Below, piece after piece: positions 59,735 through 64,000 of a stretch of DNA of 64,000 nt; within the stretch, counting starts at the first letter, position 1, and the number at the start of each line of letters is the position of its first letter. The stretch comes from Paracoccaceae bacterium (lineage in GTDB: Bacteria > Pseudomonadota > Alphaproteobacteria > Rhodobacterales > Rhodobacteraceae), in contig JAAEZA010000017.1 of the NCBI GenBank assembly GCA_018223125.1, positions 1 to 64,000 of the forward strand, read 5' to 3'. The translations under genes were made by a program, and so were the position numbers. The notes below the pieces were generated by a model. That model ran no database searches and was not told the DNA's origin. It saw nothing but the letters and a program-made list of their open reading frames with translations.

Positions 59735-60799
59735 ATGCCTTTGGATCGAAGTGCTTTCGAGCGTCAGGCGGCATGGTGCCGGCAGTTGGGATCAGGGTTC
59801 ACTTCAGAGCTGCTTCTGGCCCTTGTCGCAACACTGGATGACACCACCGCATCCGGCCGCAAGGTTTTAAACTGGCCGGGGGAAGCGGGTCCGATGCAGG
59901 ATGTTGTACCGCTCCGGCTGAGCGGAGCCTTGCATGCGATGGTTTTGTCCGGACAGGCACCGGAACTGGCCGCGCTCTACCCGCCCGCTCCGCTGCCTGA
60001 AAGGGGGGATCTGGAACAGGCGCTGCGGGCGGCATTGCAGAATTGCGATTCCCGGATTCTCGACTTCCTGCAATTCGCGCCGCAAACCAACGAGGTGGCC
60101 CGCGCCAGCCTGTTGATGGCAGGGCTGTCGGTGGTCGGGACGCAAACGGGGCTCCCCCTGAGTGTTTACGAAATCGGCAGTTCGGGAGGATTGAACCTTA
60201 ATCTGGATCGGTTTTCCCACCGGTTGGGTGCTGTGCATCTGGGCGATCCAAATTCGGAGCTGCAATTGACACCGGATTGGACGGGCACCGCTCCGAAGCA
60301 CATGCCGGAGATCGTGGCACGGCGCGGGTGCGACTTGAATCCGATCAACGTGCAGGATCCGGATCAGGCGCTGCGGCTGCTGGCCTATATCTGGCCGGAT
60401 CAGCCCGAGCGTCTGACCCGCACCCGCGCAGCAATCGCACTGGCGCGGGCGTTCCCGCCGGACATTGATGCCGCCGATGCGGGGGCATGGGTTGAGGCCA
60501 TGTGCCAGTCTCCTGACCCGCACGGCCGGACCCGTGTCCTGATGCACTCCATTACATGGCAGTATCTGCCCGAAGCGACACAGCAACAGATTTCCGGCGC
60601 GATGCAGACCGCAGGCCGCAATGCCACAGCGGATACGCCGCTGGCGTGGCTGTCCTTCGAGTTGAGCGATCAGGGAAAGGCGCAACTGACCCTGCGGCTG
60701 TGGCCAAACCGGCCAGAGCTACACGTCCTTGCGGATGCCAATCCCCATGTGCAGCAGGTCTGCTGGCACGGTCCGGACGGCGAAGCGGGGGCTGATTGA
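59735..60799 (+). CDS. DUF2332-family protein
   Basis: A 354-residue cytosolic protein of the DUF2332 kind. The sequence Y-E-I-G-S-S-G-G-L-N-L-N-L-D-R-F resembles a SAM-binding glycine loop. The opening R-S-A-F-E-R-Q-A-A-W-C and the late W-L-S-F-E-L are typical. GGAGGAT precedes ATG 59735; an ATG four codons earlier has no site. Its stop is directly next to the opposing small exported gene. Function unknown. Confidence 0.8.
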   Translation: MPLDRSAFERQAAWCRQLGSGFTSELLLALVATLDDTTASGRKVLNWPGEAGPMQDVVPLRLSGALHAMVLSGQAPELAALYPPAPLPERGDLEQALRAALQNCDSRILDFLQFAPQTNEVARASLLMAGLSVVGTQTGLPLSVYEIGSSGGLNLNLDRFSHRLGAVHLGDPNSELQLTPDWTGTAPKHMPEIVARRGCDLNPINVQDPDQALRLLAYIWPDQPERLTRTRAAIALARAFPPDIDAADAGAWVEAMCQSPDPHGRTRVLMHSITWQYLPEATQQQISGAMQTAGRNATADTPLAWLSFELSDQGKAQLTLRLWPNRPELHVLADANPHVQQVCWHGPDGEAGAD

Positions 60800-61185
60800 T
60801 TATTCAGAGGTACTGCATCTTTTGGCACCGCCACCTGTGGAACAGGAAGCCGCGAAAGTGCCAACTTTTTTGAACCGGCTTTCACCGGGTTCATAGCTGC
60901 GCGACTTGGACATTTCCGCCCCCCGCTTAACAAGGCACCCAACAGTTTCTTGGGTCCGGCCGGGGGCGTTTCCGCCTCCGGTGCCGCGTCACCGGAAGGG
61001 GCGTTCAGATCAGCATATACCGCTGCACCTGTTTTTCGTTCTACCTGAAACGGGGATTGCGCGTCATCATAGTTGCGCTGGACTGCTGGCGCCTGAGAAT
61101 ACACGGAAGCACCCGCAAGCATGTAGCTTCCGACACCGATTGCAAGGCACAGCCCCGCCAGTCCCATGATTATTGGTTTTCTCAT
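60800..61185 (-). pseudogene. Small exported protein with probable frameshift at a G6 run
   Basis: The N-terminus is a clear signal peptide (I-I-M-G-L-A-G-L-C-L-A-I-G-V-G-S-Y-M), then a Pro/Ala-rich linker and K-K-L-L-G-A-L-L-S-G-G. At a run of six G (60919-60924 on the plus strand as C6) the frame seems to break. As written it continues antisense into the DUF2332 gene to 60670. With one more G it reads F-K-K-V-G-T-F-A-A-S-C-S-T-G-G-G-A-K-R-C and ends at 60800, touching the neighbouring stop. Length 386 is one short of a multiple of three. Function unknown. Confidence 0.6.
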
Positions 61186-61413
61186 CTTCCCGTATACCAG
61201 ATCGATTCCATACCCCGAAGTTAGGAATTGAAATGGGCCAAACTGTGACAGCGGGTCCGAAAGCTACGGGGGTACTGCGACCTTCGGGCCACAGAGCGGC
61301 ATCAGCAGGGCAGCAGAGCCCCCGCCCTGTAGTGCGCTTGATTTCCGCAAGCTCTGGAAACCTGCGAACAAGCCGCATAAGGTCGGCTTCAAATGTTTTC
61401 AGGAGCCTCTGAC

Positions 61414-63447
61414 ATGCCCACACAAAACCCGTTTCTGACCGACTGGTCCGGCCCCTTCGCCCTGCCCCCGTTCGCGCAAATCAGCGATGATGATTTCGCA
61501 CCGGCCTTTGAAGAAGCCTTCAAACAGTCCCGCGCTGCGATCAACAGGATTGCCGACAACCCCGAACCGGCCAGCTTTGCCAATACCATTGATGCGCTGG
61601 AACAGGCGGACGGGTTGATGGACAGGGTCGCAGGCGTGTTTTTCAACCTGACAGGCGCTGACAGCAATCCCGCGCGGGAAGCCTTGCAGCGCGATCTTGC
61701 CCCGCGCTTTGCCGCTTTCAATTCCGAAACCATGATGAACGAAGCCCTGTTTGCGCGGGTGGACCAGCTTTTCCAAAACCGCGACAGTCTTGGGCTGAGC
61801 GCGGAACAACTGCGGGTTCTGGAACTCTACCACCGTATGTTTGTACGGGCCGGTGCACAGTTGGAAGGCGCTGCCAAGGCCCGCCTGCCCGAAGTTACCA
61901 AACGCTTGGCGGAACTGGGCACGGCTTTTTCCCAGAACCTTCTCGCGGATGAACGGGAATGGTTCATGGAACTGGGCGAGAACGATCTGGACGGGCTGCC
62001 TGATTTCCTGAAAGCGGCAGCCAAGTCCGCCGCGCAGGAACGGGGGCTTCAGGGCTTTGTCACCACGCTGTCCCGCTCCCTGATCGTGCCGTTCCTGCAG
62101 TTTTCGGCACGGCGCGACCTGCGCGAAAAGGCCTATACCGCCTGGGGCAAGCGGGGAGAGAACGGCGGCAAGACTGATAATATCGACATCGTGCGCGAAA
62201 CCCTTGCGCTGCGTCAGGAACGGGCAAATCTGCTGGGCTATGACACTTTTGCGGATTTCAAACTGGAACCGGAAATGGCCAAAACGCCCGAAGCGGTACG
62301 CGAATTGCTGATGGCGGTTTGGGAACCGGCCAAGGCCGCTGCCAATGCGGATGCCGCGCGACTGACGGAGATGATGCACAACGACGGTGTGAACGGAGAT
62401 CTGGAGCCGTGGGACTGGCGCTATTACGCAGAAAAGCTGCGCGCCGCGGAATATGATCTGGATGAATCCGAACTGAAGCCTTACTTCCAGCTGGACCAGA
62501 TGATCGAAGCAGCCTTTGACACGGCCAATCGGCTGTTCGGGCTGACGTTCCACGCGCTGGATGTACCACTCTACCATAAGGACGCCCGCGCATGGGAAGT
62601 GCGCAAGGGCGACCGGCATATGGCGGTGTTTATCGGGGATTACTTCGCCCGTTCGTCCAAACGCTCCGGTGCGTGGTGTTCGCGCTTTCGGGCACAGTCC
62701 AATCTGGATGCGGATATCCGCCCGATCACGGTGAACGTCTGCAACTTCGCCAAAGCCCCCGAGGGTGAGCCGAACCTGCTGACCTTTGATGATGCCCGCA
62801 CCCTGTTCCACGAATTCGGCCATGCGCTGCATTCGATGCTGTCGGATGTGCATTATCCGATGATCTCGGGCACTTCGGTAGCACGGGATTTTGTCGAACT
62901 GCCAAGCCAGCTTTACGAACACTGGCTTTCGGTGCCCGAGGTTCTGGAAAAATACGCGCGCCACGCGGACACCGGCGCGCCGATCCCGAAACAACTGCTG
63001 GACAAACTGCTCGCCGCCGAAAATTTCGATATGGGGTTTGCCACGGTTGAATATACTGCCTCTGCGCTGGTGGATCTGGCGTTCCATTCCGGCACGCCGC
63101 CGATTGATCCCTTGGCCCGTCAGGGCGAAATCCTGAAGGAACTGGACATGCCAGCAGCGATCCGGATGCGCCATGCCACGCCGCATTTCGCCCATGTCTT
63201 TTCCGGTGACGGCTATTCATCGGGGTATTACAGCTATATGTGGTCCGAGGTGATGGATGCGGATGCCTTTGCCGCGTTCGAGGAAACCGGCGATCCGTTC
63301 AACCCCGAACTGGCAGCCAGATTGCATGACCAAATTTATTCTGCCGGTGGCAAGGCCGAAGGTGCTGACCTTTACACCGCATTCCGTGGTAACCTGCCCA
63401 AAGTGGATGCACTGTTAAAGGGACGCGGGTTGGATACTGCGGCCTGA
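61414..63447 (+). CDS. M3-family metallopeptidase (oligopeptidase A / peptidyl-dipeptidase Dcp type)
   Basis: A 677-residue cytosolic zinc peptidase that degrades short peptides. The active site is F-H-E-F-G-H-A-L-H (H-E-x-x-H), with a third ligand Glu in the following S-V-A-R-D-F-V-E-L-P-S. The thimet-like all-helical N-terminal domain covers the first 400 residues. I place the start at ATG 61414 with AGGAG eight bases upstream. It precedes an MDR gene by 26 bases. Confidence 0.92.
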   Translation: MPTQNPFLTDWSGPFALPPFAQISDDDFAPAFEEAFKQSRAAINRIADNPEPASFANTIDALEQADGLMDRVAGVFFNLTGADSNPAREALQRDLAPRFAAFNSETMMNEALFARVDQLFQNRDSLGLSAEQLRVLELYHRMFVRAGAQLEGAAKARLPEVTKRLAELGTAFSQNLLADEREWFMELGENDLDGLPDFLKAAAKSAAQERGLQGFVTTLSRSLIVPFLQFSARRDLREKAYTAWGKRGENGGKTDNIDIVRETLALRQERANLLGYDTFADFKLEPEMAKTPEAVRELLMAVWEPAKAAANADAARLTEMMHNDGVNGDLEPWDWRYYAEKLRAAEYDLDESELKPYFQLDQMIEAAFDTANRLFGLTFHALDVPLYHKDARAWEVRKGDRHMAVFIGDYFARSSKRSGAWCSRFRAQSNLDADIRPITVNVCNFAKAPEGEPNLLTFDDARTLFHEFGHALHSMLSDVHYPMISGTSVARDFVELPSQLYEHWLSVPEVLEKYARHADTGAPIPKQLLDKLLAAENFDMGFATVEYTASALVDLAFHSGTPPIDPLARQGEILKELDMPAAIRMRHATPHFAHVFSGDGYSSGYYSYMWSEVMDADAFAAFEETGDPFNPELAARLHDQIYSAGGKAEGADLYTAFRGNLPKVDALLKGRGLDTAA

Positions 63448-63473
63448 ACGCTGCAAAACTTTGAGGAGATCCT

Positions 63474-64000
63474 ATGAAAGCTGCATTTTATACCGAACAG
63501 GGCGCGGCTACCGATGTCTTGCACATCGGAGACCAGCCAACCCCGAAACCCGCCGCAGGGGAGGTACTGGTCAGGCTGGCGACCTCGGGGGCAAATCCGT
63601 CTGACGTTAAATCCCGCGCCGGTTCGCGCCCGATGGCCTATCCGCTGATTATCCCCCATTCGGACGGAGCAGGCGAAATCGAAGCCGTGGGAGAAGGCGT
63701 CGATCCGGCCCGAACCGGTCAGCGGGTCTGGATCTGGAACGGCCAATGGCAACGCCCCCTTGGCACTTGCGCCGAATATATTGCCCTGCCTTCGGAACAG
63801 GCGGTATTTCTGCCCGAAAACACACCCTATGACGCAGGCGCCTGCCTTGGCATTCCCGCACTGACAGCCTATCGCACGGTTTTCGCGGACGGACCCGTTG
63901 AAGGTAAGAAAGTCCTGGTGTCCGGCGGGGCGGGAACAGTAGCCCGCTATGCCATTCAGATGGCGAAAACCGGCGGAGCAGAGGTTATCACCACGGTGTC
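63474..64000 (+). CDS. NADPH:quinone oxidoreductase-like MDR protein (cut by window end)
   Basis: The first 175 residues are visible. M-K-A-A-F-Y opens a GroES-like domain (S-G-A-N-P-S-D-V-K-S-R-A-G), then V-L-V-S-G-G-A-G-T-V-A-R-Y-A-I-Q-M-A marks the NADP-binding fold. The loop reads G-G-A-G-T-V-A rather than the usual G-A-A-G-G-V-G. GAGGAG precedes ATG 63474. The C-terminal half lies beyond the window. Confidence 0.88.
   Translation, partial: MKAAFYTEQGAATDVLHIGDQPTPKPAAGEVLVRLATSGANPSDVKSRAGSRPMAYPLIIPHSDGAGEIEAVGEGVDPARTGQRVWIWNGQWQRPLGTCAEYIALPSEQAVFLPENTPYDAGACLGIPALTAYRTVFADGPVEGKKVLVSGGAGTVARYAIQMAKTGGAEVITTV

Noticed and set aside
61399-63195. A 598-codon minus-strand frame within the M3 peptidase gene
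   Set aside because: Antisense shadow of a clear zinc peptidase.
1-64000. Search for tRNA, rRNA, CRISPR arrays, insertion sequences and phage genes
   Set aside because: No cloverleaf, repeat-spacer pattern, transposase or integrase was seen by eye; weak tRNA-like segments cannot be fully excluded without a scan.

Overview
The window reads as chromosomal DNA of a marine-type alphaproteobacterium of the Rhodobacteraceae (Roseobacter group). This rests on gene content and order rather than on any database match: a ccoNOQP-ccoGHIS respiratory block next to an fnrL-type regulator, irrA-fabA-fabB-fabI, a SAM/SAH riboswitch in front of metK, aroA-cmk-rpsA-sppA-ihfB-lapA-trpF-trpB, and phoH-ybeY-corC-lnt. 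I see no rRNA, tRNA, CRISPR array, insertion sequence or phage gene.

Layout. 1-1.9 kb: an alpha/beta-fold protein and a sulfotransferase (minus strand). 2-9.8 kb: cbb3 cytochrome oxidase structural genes ccoNOQP and the assembly genes ccoGHIS (minus strand), each group preceded by an FNR-type box, with fnrL just upstream and the isoprenoid gene idi divergent from it. 11.7-23.7 kb: a pyrimidine-degradation locus. A seven-gene minus-strand operon (M20 carbamoyl-amino-acid hydrolase, dihydropyrimidinase, a VOC protein, and an NMT1/THI5-type ABC importer) diverges from two tandem RutR-like regulators, with two RutR-type operators between them; preTA lies downstream as a second unit. Together they would import a pyrimidine-like compound and convert uracil or thymine to a beta-amino acid, CO2 and ammonia. 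23.8-31 kb: an endonuclease-fold protein, threonine dehydratase, haloacid dehalogenase, the anaerobic-type unsaturated fatty acid genes fabA/B with fabI, and irrA. 31-43.5 kb: mucR, miaB, a small envelope-protein pair, a TetR/MDR pair, phoH-ybeY-corC-lnt, metK, a frame-broken trmB, and aroA. 43.5-53 kb: cmk, a YceI-OmpA fusion with a one-haem partner, rpsA, sppA, ihfB, lapA, trpF, an Asp-box repeat protein and trpB. 53-64 kb: a DUF937 protein, a VOC protein, two paralogous RTX secreted proteins, a dimethylglycine/sarcosine dehydrogenase-like enzyme, a DUF2332 protein, a small exported protein with a likely frameshift, an M3 peptidase and a truncated MDR oxidoreductase at the window edge.

The least explained parts are: (i) an OmpA-family protein and an adjacent lipoprotein that share a cysteine-containing domain of about 34 residues (33.3-34.2 kb); (ii) the YceI-OmpA fusion overlapping a monohaem exported protein (44.2-45.8 kb), sitting where cmk and rpsA are usually adjacent; (iii) a cluster of overlapping palindromes between convergent genes (11.52 kb); (iv) an interspersed element located 3' of minus-strand genes; and (v) two apparent frameshifts, in trmB and in a small exported protein. 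No tools were used: domain calls are motif recognition from the translated sequence, and start sites were chosen by eye from Shine-Dalgarno context.
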